Shown here piece by piece: positions 47,935-56,339 of a DNA stretch of 64,000 nucleotides (position 1 is its first letter; each line of letters opens with the position of its first letter). The stretch comes from Gammaproteobacteria bacterium HGW-Gammaproteobacteria-1. GTDB lineage: Bacteria; Pseudomonadota; Gammaproteobacteria; Thiohalomonadales; Thiohalomonadaceae. The stretch spans positions 310,001 through 374,000 of the forward strand of contig PGZL01000005.1 in the NCBI GenBank assembly GCA_002840095.1, written 5' to 3'. Position numbers and translations under genes: made by a program. Below the pieces are notes generated by a model that was not told where the DNA came from, did not search any database, and saw only the letters and a list, made by a program, of their open reading frames with translations.

Positions 47935-48603
47935 TCAGCGCTGGTGCGTGACCTTGTCGCGCAGGTAGACCGGTTGCGCCAGCGCGGCATCCACCGCCTT
48001 GCCCGCATGCCACGCGGCGGCGGCAAGCGCCAGTATGTCCACGGCCTGCGGGTAACGATCGCCGTAATGGGTCGTCACGGCGCAGCGCTGCGCCAGCACC
48101 TCGCCATAGGTCGCCCAGCCGCTGCCCGCGCCCGTGCAATCCGCCGCCCGCGGCAGCGGCACCAGTTCCGGCGCGAACACGCCCTCCTCGCCCTCGGGCA
48201 GCATCACGCCGTCCTGTTCCCGGTACAGCCCCCAGTACACCTCGCCCATGCGGGCGTCGATGGCCGCGGCCACCCGATGCGCGCCGTACTCGCGCCAGGC
48301 GCCCTGCGCCAGCGCCGCCAATGTGGACACCGGCAGCACCGGCAGTTCGGCGGCGAAGGCCAGTCCCTGGGTGACGCTGGCCGCGATGCGCACCCCGGTG
48401 AAGCTGCCGGGACCGCGGCCGAAGGCGATGGCGTCCAGCCCGGCGAGCGTCAGGCCGGCTTCCGCCAGCACCTCCTCCACCATGGGCAGCAGCAGTGCCG
48501 CGTGTTCGCGCGGCGCCAGCTGCGAACGCGCATGCACGGCGTCGCCGTCGCGCAGGGCGACGGAGCAGGATTCGGTGGCGCTTTCCAGGGCTAGCAGCTT
48601 CAC
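47935..48603 (-). CDS. tsaB: tRNA threonylcarbamoyladenosine biosynthesis protein TsaB
   Basis: Partner of TsaD/TsaE in t6A synthesis on ANN-decoding tRNAs. The 222-residue protein starts with GTG (MKLLALESATESCSVAL) and has the family motif AFGRGPGSFTGVRIAASVTQGLA. ASKHA fold without the metal ligands of TsaD. Confidence 0.95.
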   Translation of the reverse strand: MKLLALESATESCSVALRDGDAVHARSQLAPREHAALLLPMVEEVLAEAGLTLAGLDAIAFGRGPGSFTGVRIAASVTQGLAFAAELPVLPVSTLAALAQGAWREYGAHRVAAAIDARMGEVYWGLYREQDGVMLPEGEEGVFAPELVPLPRAADCTGAGSGWATYGEVLAQRCAVTTHYGDRYPQAVDILALAAAAWHAGKAVDAALAQPVYLRDKVTHQR

Positions 48604-48655
48604 GGCATCAGGAAGTCGTTCGATGAGGGACAGCGATTATCGCATGAAGGGCAGA

Positions 48656-48761
48656 GCGCCGCTCCCGGCCATCCTTGGCCTCCGCGGCATAAGTCCATCC
48701 CTGGACAAGCGCCGCTCCCGGCCATCCTTGGCCTCCGCGGCATAAGTCCATCCCTGGACAA
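48656..48761. repeat. Two tandem copies of a 53-bp unit with paired hairpins
   Basis: The unit starting GCGCCGCTCCCGGCC is present twice without change (48656-48708 and 48709-48761). Each unit holds two small hairpins, GGCCATCCTTGGCC and GTCCATCCCTGGAC. It lies between tsaB and the outer-membrane protein gene. Confidence 0.92.
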
Positions 48762-48763
48762 AA

Positions 48764-48796
48764 CAACGCCCGCGCCTTTGAAGGGCGCGGGCGTTG
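48764..48796 (-). terminator. Terminator of the outer-membrane protein gene
   Basis: CAACGCCCGCGCC and GGCGCGGGCGTTG form a 13-bp stem with a 7-base loop. On the minus strand it is followed by TTTTGT. It lies 13 bp past the stop of the 48810-49454 gene. Confidence 0.75.
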
Positions 48797-48809
48797 CGTT
48801 GGAGCGCAA

Positions 48810-49454
48810 TCAGAACGCGTAGGATACGCCGATAGCGACCTGGGGATACCACTTGTAGCTGTCCAGACTGTTTTCCAGGCTGGCCTGTTCGCGATCGATG
48901 TCGGTTTGCGTCACGCCGACGACATTGGTCGCCAGCGTCACCTTGGGCGATCCCTGATAGGCGGCACCGATCTCGACGCTCATCCCGAACCCGGTACCTT
49001 TGGCCGCATTGCCCCAGCCCAAGCCCACATACGGGCCATTGTCGAAGGATACGTCGCCGTTGACGTACTCGCCGGCGCCCAAGGTGCCGGTATTGCCGTC
49101 GATATCATAGGTGCTTCCGGGCTTGACGCTCATGGCCAGCTTGTTGCCGTTGAACAGGTAGCCGGCGGTCAGCCGGAACGTCCCGCCACCCGGATGCCAG
49201 TCCAGCAGCAGCGCGGAACTCTGCCACTTGAGGTCGATATCGAAATCAGTCCCACTCTCGGTGGCGGAGGTATTGAATTTGTAGCTGTTCACGCCAAGAC
49301 GGGCATTGAGGGTATCTGTCAGCGACTTGGTGACTTCCGCCCCCAGGCCCAGCAAGCCGGCCTTGACTCCGATCCCCAGCCCCGCGTCCGCCTGTGCCGC
49401 ACCGGCGCCCAGCATGGCTGCCGCCATGATTCCACCCATTACCGCTCGTTTCAT
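48810..49454 (-). CDS. Outer-membrane beta-barrel protein
   Basis: A 214-residue protein with a Sec signal peptide (MKRAVMGGIMAAAMLGAGAA, cleavage probably after AQA). The mature part has alternating amphipathic strands (LGIGVKAGLLGLGAEVTKSL, FRLTAGYLFNGNKLAM, YVGLGWGNA) and ends in ...VAIGVSYAF with the C-terminal Phe recognised by Bam. About eight strands are likely. Ligand unknown. Confidence 0.88.
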   Translation of the reverse strand: MKRAVMGGIMAAAMLGAGAAQADAGLGIGVKAGLLGLGAEVTKSLTDTLNARLGVNSYKFNTSATESGTDFDIDLKWQSSALLLDWHPGGGTFRLTAGYLFNGNKLAMSVKPGSTYDIDGNTGTLGAGEYVNGDVSFDNGPYVGLGWGNAAKGTGFGMSVEIGAAYQGSPKVTLATNVVGVTQTDIDREQASLENSLDSYKWYPQVAIGVSYAF

Positions 49455-49519
49455 GTTCTTGTCTCCCCGGCGTATGAAGTAAGTGAGGCCAGTCTACCCA
49501 TGGGACGGCAGCCGCACAA

Positions 49520-51430
49520 TCATCCCTGGGCAAAGAAGCGCTGCACCACATCCAGCCTGCGGGTCTTGGTCATGGGCGGCAGGCTGTCGATGAATACGCG
49601 GCCATAGGACTTGCTGCCCAGGCGCGGGTCGCACAGCATCAGCACGCCGCGATCGTTCACGTCGCGGATCAGCCGCCCCACGCCCTGCTTGAGGGTAATG
49701 ACCGCCTGCGGCAGCTGGTATTCCATGAAGGGATTGCCGCCCTGCTCGCGCATGGCCTCGATGCGCGCCTGCAACACCGGGTCGCCGGGTGAGGCGAAGG
49801 GCAGCTTGTCGATGATGACGCAGGACAGGGCCTCGCCGCGCACGTCCACGCCCTCCCAGAAACTGCCGGTGCCGAGCAGGATGGCATTGCCCAGGGCACG
49901 GAACTGCTCCAGCAGGCGTGAGCGCGGCATTTGTCCCTGCACAAGCAATGGGTATTCCAGGCGCCCTTCCAGCAGGGCGGCGGCCTCCTGCAAGGCGCGG
50001 TGGCTGGTGAACAGCAGAAAGGCGCGGCCGCGGCTGGCCTCCAGCACCGGCAGCGCCTGTTCCACCACGGCGGCGGTATAGGCCGGGCTGTTGGGATCGG
50101 GCAGCTCCGGCGGCACGTAGAGCAGGGCCTGGCGCGCAAAATCGAAGGGGCTGTCCCAGCGATGGGTCTTCGCCTCCTGCAGGCCGAGACGGTGGGTGAA
50201 GTGCTCGAAACTGTCGCCCACCGCCAGGGTGGCCGAGGTGAAGATCCAGGCGCAGGGCCGCGCGCTCACCTGGGCCTGGAACAGCGCCGCCACATCCATG
50301 GGCGTCAGGTTGAGGGAGAAGGAACGGGTGTGGGTTTCGTACCAGTGGATCTGATCACCGGAAGCATCGCTGCTCACCTGGGCGTAGCGCAGCAGCAGCT
50401 CCTCGCAGCGACGCAGGCAGCTTTCCAGGCCCTTGCCGCGCGACGCCAGCGGCTTGAGCTGGGCATGCAGTTCCTTCAGCGCCGTGTCCACGTCATCCAG
50501 CGCCGCGCGGAAGCCCGGCCGCTGCGCGATCTCGCGCCAGGCACCGCGGCGCTGCTCGATGCCGAAGGCGAGCCGCAGATCCTTCACGGTCTTTTCCAGA
50601 TGCTCGGCGGCGCTGCGCAGGCGACCGCTTTCACCGGCCTCGCGCAGATCCTCGGCAATGGTGTCGTGGGCCAGCTCCAGCAGCTGGTTGCCGCTGACCG
50701 TGGTGCCGAAAAAGTTAGAGGCGGTCTCCGGCAGCTGGTGCGCCTCGTCGAGGATGAAGGCATTGGCGCCCGGCAGCAGTTCGCCGAAGCCCTCGCCCTT
50801 CAGGGCCATGTCGGCGAACAGCAGGTGGTGGTTGACCACCAGCACGTCCGCTTCCTGCGCCCGGCGCCGCGCATGCATCAGGTGGCAGTCGTCATAACGG
50901 GTGCATTCGCTGCCCAGGCAGTTTTCGCCGGTGGAGGTGACCTGCGGCCACAGCGGCGCGTCCTCCGCCAGCTCGGTCAGCTCGGCGATGTCGCCGCTGC
51001 GGGTGCGCCCCGACCACTCGCGCACCAGTTGCAGATCGGACACTTCGCTGCGGCTGCGAAAGCGCCCCTCGCTCAGGGCCAGTTCCATGCGGTGCAGACA
51101 GAGGTAATTGGCGCGCCCCTTGAGCAGCGCCACGTCCACCGGCACCGCCAGCGCCTGGCGCACCAGGGGCAGATCCTTGTGAAACAACTGATCCTGCAGA
51201 TTCTTGGTGCCGGTGGAAACGATCACCTTCTGTCCCGACAGCAGCGCCGGCACCAGGTAGGCGAAGGTCTTGCCGGTACCGGTACCGGCCTCGGCGACGA
51301 ATACTTCCTGTTTTTCCAGTGCGGACGCGACCGCCTCGGCCAGCTCCTGCTGCTGGGCGCGCGGTGCATAACCGGGAATCAACTCGGCAAAGGGGCCATC
51401 CGCGGAAAGGATGGTGTGGATGTCATGCAT
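49520..51430 (-). CDS. ATP-dependent DNA helicase, DinG/YoaA family
   Basis: XPD-like superfamily 2 helicase. The start at 51430 (MHDIHTILSADGPFAELIPGY) gives 636 residues, the size of YoaA and shorter than DinG. Walker A EAGTGTGKTFAYLVPAL, DEAH box ILDEAHQLPE, C-terminal motif VI GVGRLIRD. Four cysteines for an Fe-S cluster lie between: NYLCLHR, GENC, GSEC, YDDC. YoaA acts with the Pol III chi subunit at stalled forks in E. coli; the same role is inferred. The upstream repeat begins 11 bp before the start codon. Confidence 0.94.
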   Translation of the reverse strand: MHDIHTILSADGPFAELIPGYAPRAQQQELAEAVASALEKQEVFVAEAGTGTGKTFAYLVPALLSGQKVIVSTGTKNLQDQLFHKDLPLVRQALAVPVDVALLKGRANYLCLHRMELALSEGRFRSRSEVSDLQLVREWSGRTRSGDIAELTELAEDAPLWPQVTSTGENCLGSECTRYDDCHLMHARRRAQEADVLVVNHHLLFADMALKGEGFGELLPGANAFILDEAHQLPETASNFFGTTVSGNQLLELAHDTIAEDLREAGESGRLRSAAEHLEKTVKDLRLAFGIEQRRGAWREIAQRPGFRAALDDVDTALKELHAQLKPLASRGKGLESCLRRCEELLLRYAQVSSDASGDQIHWYETHTRSFSLNLTPMDVAALFQAQVSARPCAWIFTSATLAVGDSFEHFTHRLGLQEAKTHRWDSPFDFARQALLYVPPELPDPNSPAYTAAVVEQALPVLEASRGRAFLLFTSHRALQEAAALLEGRLEYPLLVQGQMPRSRLLEQFRALGNAILLGTGSFWEGVDVRGEALSCVIIDKLPFASPGDPVLQARIEAMREQGGNPFMEYQLPQAVITLKQGVGRLIRDVNDRGVLMLCDPRLGSKSYGRVFIDSLPPMTKTRRLDVVQRFFAQG

Positions 51431-51440
51431 CTGGAAGATA

Positions 51441-51511
51441 GTTTCGAGTTGCGAGTTTCGAGTTTCGAAAACCGGCGCCCCTGCCACACGGAACTCGAAA
51501 TTCGAAACTAT
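51441..51511. repeat. Heptamer-built inverted repeat upstream of the helicase gene (family H copy 4)
   Basis: Left arm GTTTCGA, GTTGCGA, GTTTCGA, GTTTCGA; right arm GAACTCGAAATTCGAAACT. The same heptamer as at 25571. It lies between the gene ending at 51515 and the helicase start at 51430, covering the likely ribosome-binding region. Confidence 0.8.
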
Positions 51512-51514
51512 GTT

Positions 51515-52015
51515 TTATCGGTTTTGCCAGACTTCGTCGGAAATCAGCCCCTGCTCCCGTGCCCACACCAGCCGGCCGATGGCCTTGAACTTGGCGACGG
51601 ACATGGGGCCGCGCTTGCTACGGGCACTGTTCTCGGACTCGCGTACCGCCTCGACCAGGACGTCGCGCTCGGCTTCCCATATTTCGGAAGGCTCGAACTC
51701 CTCGTCCATCAGCACCAGCACCACGCTGTCCCATTCCTGTTCCAGCTTGAGCTGGCCGATGCGCTGGCCACCCTTGCTCTCGTCGAAGATGGCGCGGCCC
51801 TTGATCTGCACCCGCCGGCCGGCGCGCTCGCCGCCGCGGCCGACGGCGTCGTAGCCCAGCTGCGGGTCCTTGCACGGCTCCAGATCGAGCAGACGGCTGG
51901 CGTCGTACTTGGCAATCTCCCCACTCACAGCCAGGGGCTGCCCCGTCGTCCGGCGGTACTCCGCCGCCAGGCGCCGTGTCTCCGCCATCAGTTTGTCTAC
52001 TGAATAAAGTCCCAC
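51515..52015 (-). CDS. Conserved hypothetical protein with PD-(D/E)XK nuclease-like motif
   Basis: A 166-residue protein, MGLYSVDKLMAETRRLAAEYRRTTG. I do not know a named family for certain. A helix with Glu (AVSGEIAKY), then LGYDAVG and RVQIKGRAIF spaced like the E ... D ... (E/Q)-x-K core of restriction-endonuclease-like folds of the Mrr type, followed by strand-like WDSVVLVLMD. The C-terminus has SVAKFKAIGRLVW. It precedes the DinG/YoaA-type helicase on the same strand, so a DNA-related role is plausible but inferred. Confidence 0.78.
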   Translation of the reverse strand: MGLYSVDKLMAETRRLAAEYRRTTGQPLAVSGEIAKYDASRLLDLEPCKDPQLGYDAVGRGGERAGRRVQIKGRAIFDESKGGQRIGQLKLEQEWDSVVLVLMDEEFEPSEIWEAERDVLVEAVRESENSARSKRGPMSVAKFKAIGRLVWAREQGLISDEVWQNR

Positions 52016-52131
52016 TCTGGACCGCTCCCGCCATCGTTGCGACGCAGTATATTACCAGCCCGGGGGCGGCAATACGTCGTTGTGTATCCCCCGCACTTGT
52101 GACGGCCCCCGGCTACAGGCACCATCACGCC

Positions 52132-53709
52132 ATGCCCTACGATCTTTCCACCCAGCGCCGGCTCGTCCACAACCTGCAACATTGGCAGGAAGAAGACCTG
52201 GGCGCCGCCGCGGTGCAACTGCTGGAAACCCACATTTCCTGGATCCTGCTGGTGGGCGACCATGCCTACAAGCTGAAAAAACCCCTCGACCTGGGCTTTC
52301 TCGACTACTCCAGCCTGGAGCGGCGGCGCCGTTTCTGCGAGGAGGAGGTCCGCCTCAACCGCCGCACCGCGCCGCAGCTCTACCTGGAAGCAGTGCCGGT
52401 CAGCGGCACGATCGATAATCCCTATTTCGGCGCCGGAGGCCCGGTACTTGAGTACGCGGTGAGAATGCGGCGCTTCCCGGCCGGGCAGCTGCTGGACGAG
52501 CTGCTGCACCAGGACCGCCTGCCGCCGGCTCTCATCGACACACTGGCACGGACCGTGGCCGGTTTTCATGCCGCGGCGGCACCGGTCGACGCCGGCTCCG
52601 CGCTGGGCACGCCGGAAGCGGTATACCTGCCGGTGCGGGAAAACTTCGAGCAGATCCTGCCGCGCCTGAACGATGCCGACCTGATCGCCCGGGCGCGGCA
52701 GCTGGCGGCCTGGGCGGCGGCGGAAAAAGAGCGGCACGGCGCGCTGCTGCAGCAACGCCGCACCGACGGTCACATCCGCGAGTGCCACGGCGACCTGCAC
52801 CTGGGCAACATCGTCCTGCTCGACGGCGAACCGCTGCCCTTCGACGGCATCGAGTTCAACGACAACCTGCGCTGGATCGACGTGATCAGCGACAGCGCCT
52901 TCCTGATGATGGACTTGCAGGCACGCGGCCGCAGCGACTACGCCTGGCGCTTTCTCGACGGCTACCTGCAACACACCGGCGACTACGCCGCCCTGCCCCT
53001 GCTGCCCTGGTATCTCAGCTACCGCGCCATGGTGCGGGCCAAGGTGGCGGCCATCCGCGCCGCACAGGCGGGCGACGACGCGGCGCTGCGCGCGCGCAGT
53101 GAAGGGGAAATCGGCGCCTACCTGCACCTCGCTGCCTCCTATGCGCAGCCGCGCCGCCCGGCCCTGATCATCACCCACGGCCTCTCCGGCTCGGGCAAGA
53201 CGCGCCACAGCCAGGTGCTGCTGGAACAGCTGGGCCTGATCCGCCTGCGCTCCGACGTGGAGCGCAAACGCCTGTTCGGGCTCGCGCCGACGGCGGCCAG
53301 CGGCTCCGCCGTCGGCGGCGGCATCTACAGCACCGATGCCGGCGCGCAGACCTACGCCCATCTCGCCGTCACGGCGGAAAACATTCTGCGCGCCGGATTC
53401 CCGCTGCTGATCGACGCCACCTTCCTGCGCCGCGCCCAGCGCGACGACTTCCGCCGCTTGGCGCAGGACCTCGGCATCCCCTTCCTCGTCGTCGCCTTTC
53501 AGGCCTCCGGCGATGAACTGCGCCGCCGCATCCGGCAGCGCCAGGCCCATGGCGCCGACGCCTCCGAGGCGGGCATTGAGGTGCTGGAACGACAACTGGC
53601 GACACAGGAAACCCTCGCCGATGATGAACCGCACCTCACCGTCGATACAGAACAGGCCGATGCCGACACGGCCATGCTGGCCCAGGTCAGGAAACGGCTT
53701 TGGCCATGA
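52132..53709 (+). CDS. Bifunctional aminoglycoside phosphotransferase-like/P-loop kinase-like protein
   Basis: A 525-residue fusion; ATG at 52132 (MPYDLSTQRRLVHNLQHW). The N-terminal two thirds is APH-like, with catalytic loop ECHGDLHLGNIVL (Asp about 223) and metal Asp region PFDGIEF. The C-terminal third is an AAA_33/zeta-type P-loop domain: THGLSGSGKTRHSQ and LRSDVERKRLFG. This two-domain protein is common in proteobacteria; its substrate is not known and drug resistance should not be assumed. Confidence 0.9.
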   Translation: MPYDLSTQRRLVHNLQHWQEEDLGAAAVQLLETHISWILLVGDHAYKLKKPLDLGFLDYSSLERRRRFCEEEVRLNRRTAPQLYLEAVPVSGTIDNPYFGAGGPVLEYAVRMRRFPAGQLLDELLHQDRLPPALIDTLARTVAGFHAAAAPVDAGSALGTPEAVYLPVRENFEQILPRLNDADLIARARQLAAWAAAEKERHGALLQQRRTDGHIRECHGDLHLGNIVLLDGEPLPFDGIEFNDNLRWIDVISDSAFLMMDLQARGRSDYAWRFLDGYLQHTGDYAALPLLPWYLSYRAMVRAKVAAIRAAQAGDDAALRARSEGEIGAYLHLAASYAQPRRPALIITHGLSGSGKTRHSQVLLEQLGLIRLRSDVERKRLFGLAPTAASGSAVGGGIYSTDAGAQTYAHLAVTAENILRAGFPLLIDATFLRRAQRDDFRRLAQDLGIPFLVVAFQASGDELRRRIRQRQAHGADASEAGIEVLERQLATQETLADDEPHLTVDTEQADADTAMLAQVRKRLWP

Positions 53710-53727
53710 GCGCGAATTGCCTTCCTG

Positions 53728-53793
53728 GTAGGGTGCGCACCGCGCACCAAGCTCCCCCCGCAAGCAACCCACGGTGCGCAGTGCGCACACTAC
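53728..53793. repeat. Palindromic element, family D copy 1
   Basis: GTAGGGTGCGCACCGCGCAC on the left and GTGCGCAGTGCGCACACTAC on the right form an inverted pair around a short middle. A second copy at 61704-61760 is closely similar. The element lies between the APH/P-loop gene and the membrane protein gene. Confidence 0.85.
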
Positions 53794-53803
53794 GCAAAAC
53801 GGC

Positions 53804-54469
53804 ATGAGCGACCACCTTCTCGCCATCCTGTTCAGCCCGCGCCTGCTCGGCGCGCTGATGCTCTACGGCCTGCTGGTGATGGCGCTGGAGTACTTCACCG
53901 CACGCCTGCACCATGCGGTGCGGGACGTCGGCCTCACCGCCTGGATGGTGGAACACGTGCTGCTGCCGTGGAGCCGGGTGCTGGTGCTGCTGCTGTTTCT
54001 GGTGCTCGCCTACCCGGCGCTGTTCGGGCTGGCCGAGGCGCCCCCCGTGGCCGACCTGCTGTGGTCGCGGAACGGTCGCATCAGCACCCTCATCAATACC
54101 GCCTTCGTGCTCAGCCTGCTGCTGCCGCTGGCGCCGCTGCTGGGCAATCTCAAGGGGCTGGTGCTGCCGGTGCAGGCCATCGCCATGACGACGCTGCTGT
54201 TTCACTGGCTGGCACTGGCGCTGAATGTCGCCGAGGTGAGCTATTGGCCGGGCGGCCTGGCGCTGCTGGCGATCCTGGCCCTGGCACCGATCACCCAGTC
54301 ACTGGCCCATCACGCCAGCCACTGGCTGGGCGGCCATCTCAACCGCATCAACAACCGGGAAGGCTTCGAGAATCTGCTGTATGAAGGTCTGCTGCTGTTC
54401 TTCCAGGTGCCGGCGGTGCTCATCTATACCCTGGCGCTGGGACGACAGTTACGGGGTGTCATCGCCTAG
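53804..54469 (+). CDS. Hypothetical multi-pass membrane protein
   Basis: A 221-residue protein from the ATG at 53804 (MSDHLLAILFSPRLLGALMLYG). Five or six hydrophobic segments are visible. A His-rich stretch (ITQSLAHHASHWLGGHLNRINNREGFENLLYEGLLLF) near the C-terminus is the most distinctive region. I do not recognise the family. It is bracketed by family D and family B repeats. Confidence 0.8.
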   Translation: MSDHLLAILFSPRLLGALMLYGLLVMALEYFTARLHHAVRDVGLTAWMVEHVLLPWSRVLVLLLFLVLAYPALFGLAEAPPVADLLWSRNGRISTLINTAFVLSLLLPLAPLLGNLKGLVLPVQAIAMTTLLFHWLALALNVAEVSYWPGGLALLAILALAPITQSLAHHASHWLGGHLNRINNREGFENLLYEGLLLFFQVPAVLIYTLALGRQLRGVIA

Positions 54470-54501
54470 GGAAGTTCGGCCTTTCGCTCCCGGGCCCTGC
54501 C

Positions 54502-54565
54502 ATCGCGAATACGATTCGCTCCCACGAACGGTGCACGAATTGCAGGAGCGAATCCTATTCGCGAT
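54502..54565. repeat. Palindromic element, family B copy 2
   Basis: ATCGCGAATACGATTCGCTC on the left and GAGCGAATCCTATTCGCGAT on the right. The core sequence is that of the 40311 element but with arm order reversed, so the loop sides face outward relative to copy 1. It lies between convergent genes. Confidence 0.88.
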
Positions 54566-54589
54566 AAAGGCCCAACGGGCGCCGCAACC

Positions 54590-55537
54590 TCACCCGCCAA
54601 ACCGCGCCGTCACCATCCACGTCGCCGCGCTGCCCGCCAGCAGGAAGGTTGCCAGCGACAGGATCGAATACAGCCGGTAGCGCCGCACCAGCAACTCCTG
54701 CGGCAATACCGACAGCAGGTAGGGACGGCGGCTGTCGTCGGGCCGCGTCAACAGGTGGTGCACCGGACCGCGGGCCCGTTGCGCCTGCGCCGCCAGCACG
54801 TCCTTCCATGCCGCCTTGCGCACCTCCTCCCACTCGTCGAGGCTGAGCACACCGTCGTTGTTGCGATCGAAACGTGCATGCAGCGCCACCTGATCGCGTT
54901 TCCATTCCGCCAGCAGTTCGCGCACTTCCTCGTGGGTATTGGGCAGCTCCTGCGAGCCGCCGATGGTGCGGAACTGGCCGATGGCATAGAGCACGTCGCC
55001 CGGATGCATGCGCTTCTCGGTGTAGCGGTAGCGCCCGATGCGCCCGCGCCGCACGCCACCGCCCCACACCGGCGTATCGCCGTACCACACTTCGCTGATG
55101 GCCGGCGTTACCTCGGCGCCCTCGGGGTCGATGACGCATTCACCGGTGTCGTCCTTGAGCACAAACAGATCGTCGCTGGTGCCGGCGCGCAACGTCTGCC
55201 AGCGGCTGCGGTGGCCGCCGCGGACGTCGTAGGTTTCCACCTTTTCCTCCACCTTGAAACTGAACCAGGTGCAGGTGGTGCCCGACAGCGGGGCGATGAT
55301 GGGCGTGCCCGGCATCAGGTAGCCGATGCCGTCCAGCTCAACGTAACCCTGGGCGGCGGAACGCACCTTCGACGTGGGCGTACCTTCGATGGTGTGATAA
55401 CGGTGGACGAAGCGGAAGATGGCGTAAAAGGCGCCGAGGGTCAGCGCGATGAGTACGCTCGCGCCGATCCAGAACTCGGCCGGGGCGAGCTGCTGCACGC
55501 GGAGCGCCCAGTCGGGCGGGATCAGGGATTCGAACAC
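54590..55537 (-). CDS. GIDE domain membrane protein with EF-hand motif
   Basis: A 315-residue protein (MFESLIPPDWALRVQQL). One helix near the N-terminus (about 22-42) and another at the C-terminus (YSILSLATFLLAGSAATWMV). Between them lies a GIDE-like region (VELDGIGYLMPGTPIIAPLSGTTCTWFSFKVEE), the domain also found in eukaryotic mitochondrial MULAN/MAPL E3 ligases, and a calcium loop DRNNDGVLSLDEWEE (about 225-240). No RING is present. It follows lemA, a frequent pairing. The function is not known. Confidence 0.85.
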   Translation of the reverse strand: MFESLIPPDWALRVQQLAPAEFWIGASVLIALTLGAFYAIFRFVHRYHTIEGTPTSKVRSAAQGYVELDGIGYLMPGTPIIAPLSGTTCTWFSFKVEEKVETYDVRGGHRSRWQTLRAGTSDDLFVLKDDTGECVIDPEGAEVTPAISEVWYGDTPVWGGGVRRGRIGRYRYTEKRMHPGDVLYAIGQFRTIGGSQELPNTHEEVRELLAEWKRDQVALHARFDRNNDGVLSLDEWEEVRKAAWKDVLAAQAQRARGPVHHLLTRPDDSRRPYLLSVLPQELLVRRYRLYSILSLATFLLAGSAATWMVTARFGG

Positions 55538-55560
55538 GGGTAGTTAACCGGAAAAATCAA

Positions 55561-55690
55561 CCGCCGAGACGCTGAGGACGCAGAGAGTCATCAGCTTCAA
55601 GATATCAGGGTAGCGCCGAACGTCACCCGATGGGTACAGCGGAAGGCGCACACGAAATTCCTCTGCGATCTCGGCGTCTCTGCGACGAGG
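55561..55690. repeat. Octamer-type inverted repeat, family C copy 5
   Basis: Left arm CCGCCGAGACGCTGAGGACG plus CAGAGAG at 55561-55588; right arm CTCTGCGATCTCGGCGTCTC at 55661 on. It fills the lemA-GIDE gap on the operon strand. Confidence 0.7.
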
Positions 55691-55697
55691 GGGGTGT

Positions 55698-56270
55698 TTA
55701 GCCGAACAGCGCCTTGACGTCCACGTCCTTCTTCTCGTCTTCGCTGAACTCCAGCAGATCCTTCGGCCCGAAGTTGAACATGCGTGCGACGATGACGTCG
55801 GGGAACTGCTCGATGCGCACGTTGTTGACGTTGACGCTTTCGTTGTAGAACTCGCGCCGGTCGGCGATGGCGTTCTCCAGGCCGGAGATGCGGTGTTGCA
55901 GGTGCTGGAAATTCTCGTTGGCCTTGAGGTCCGGATAGGCCTCGGCCACGGCGAACAGGTTGCCCAGGCCGAGGCGCATCTGCGTCTCCGCCTGCCCCAG
56001 GGCGCCGACGTCACCGCGCTCGCGCGCCGCCGCCACGGAGGAGCGCGCCTGCATCACCTTCTCCAGGGTCTCCTGCTCGAACTTCATGTACTGCTTGCAC
56101 ACCTCGACCAGCTTGGGCAGCTCGTCGTGGCGCTGCTTGAGCAGCACGTCGATGTTGGACCAGGCCTTGGCCACGGCATGCTTGAGCGTCACCAGGTTGT
56201 TGTAGATGGCGATGACGTAGATGAGTACGACTGCGAGTATGCCCAAAGTGATGAAACCGCCGATGCTCAT
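55698..56270 (-). CDS. lemA: LemA family protein
   Basis: A 190-residue protein with one N-terminal helix (MSIGGFITLGILAVVLIYVIAIYNNLV) and a coiled helical domain with the family sequence AWSNIDVLLKQRHDELPKLV and the later FNFGPKDLLEF. Conserved in many bacteria, role unclear (membrane-linked, sometimes next to GIDE or TPM-domain proteins). First gene of a likely two-gene unit with the GIDE protein. Confidence 0.94.
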   Translation of the reverse strand: MSIGGFITLGILAVVLIYVIAIYNNLVTLKHAVAKAWSNIDVLLKQRHDELPKLVEVCKQYMKFEQETLEKVMQARSSVAAARERGDVGALGQAETQMRLGLGNLFAVAEAYPDLKANENFQHLQHRISGLENAIADRREFYNESVNVNNVRIEQFPDVIVARMFNFGPKDLLEFSEDEKKDVDVKALFG

Positions 56271-56339
56271 GCCGCGCTCCCGGGTTATTGGTGTGGGTAT
56301 GGGAGTGCAGTTTCGGGGTTTTCGTCGCGGGGTTCAACC

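Noticed and set aside
52132-53709. An aminoglycoside resistance gene
   Set aside because: The APH-like domain is fused to a P-loop domain in a widespread chromosomal family with no established drug-resistance role.
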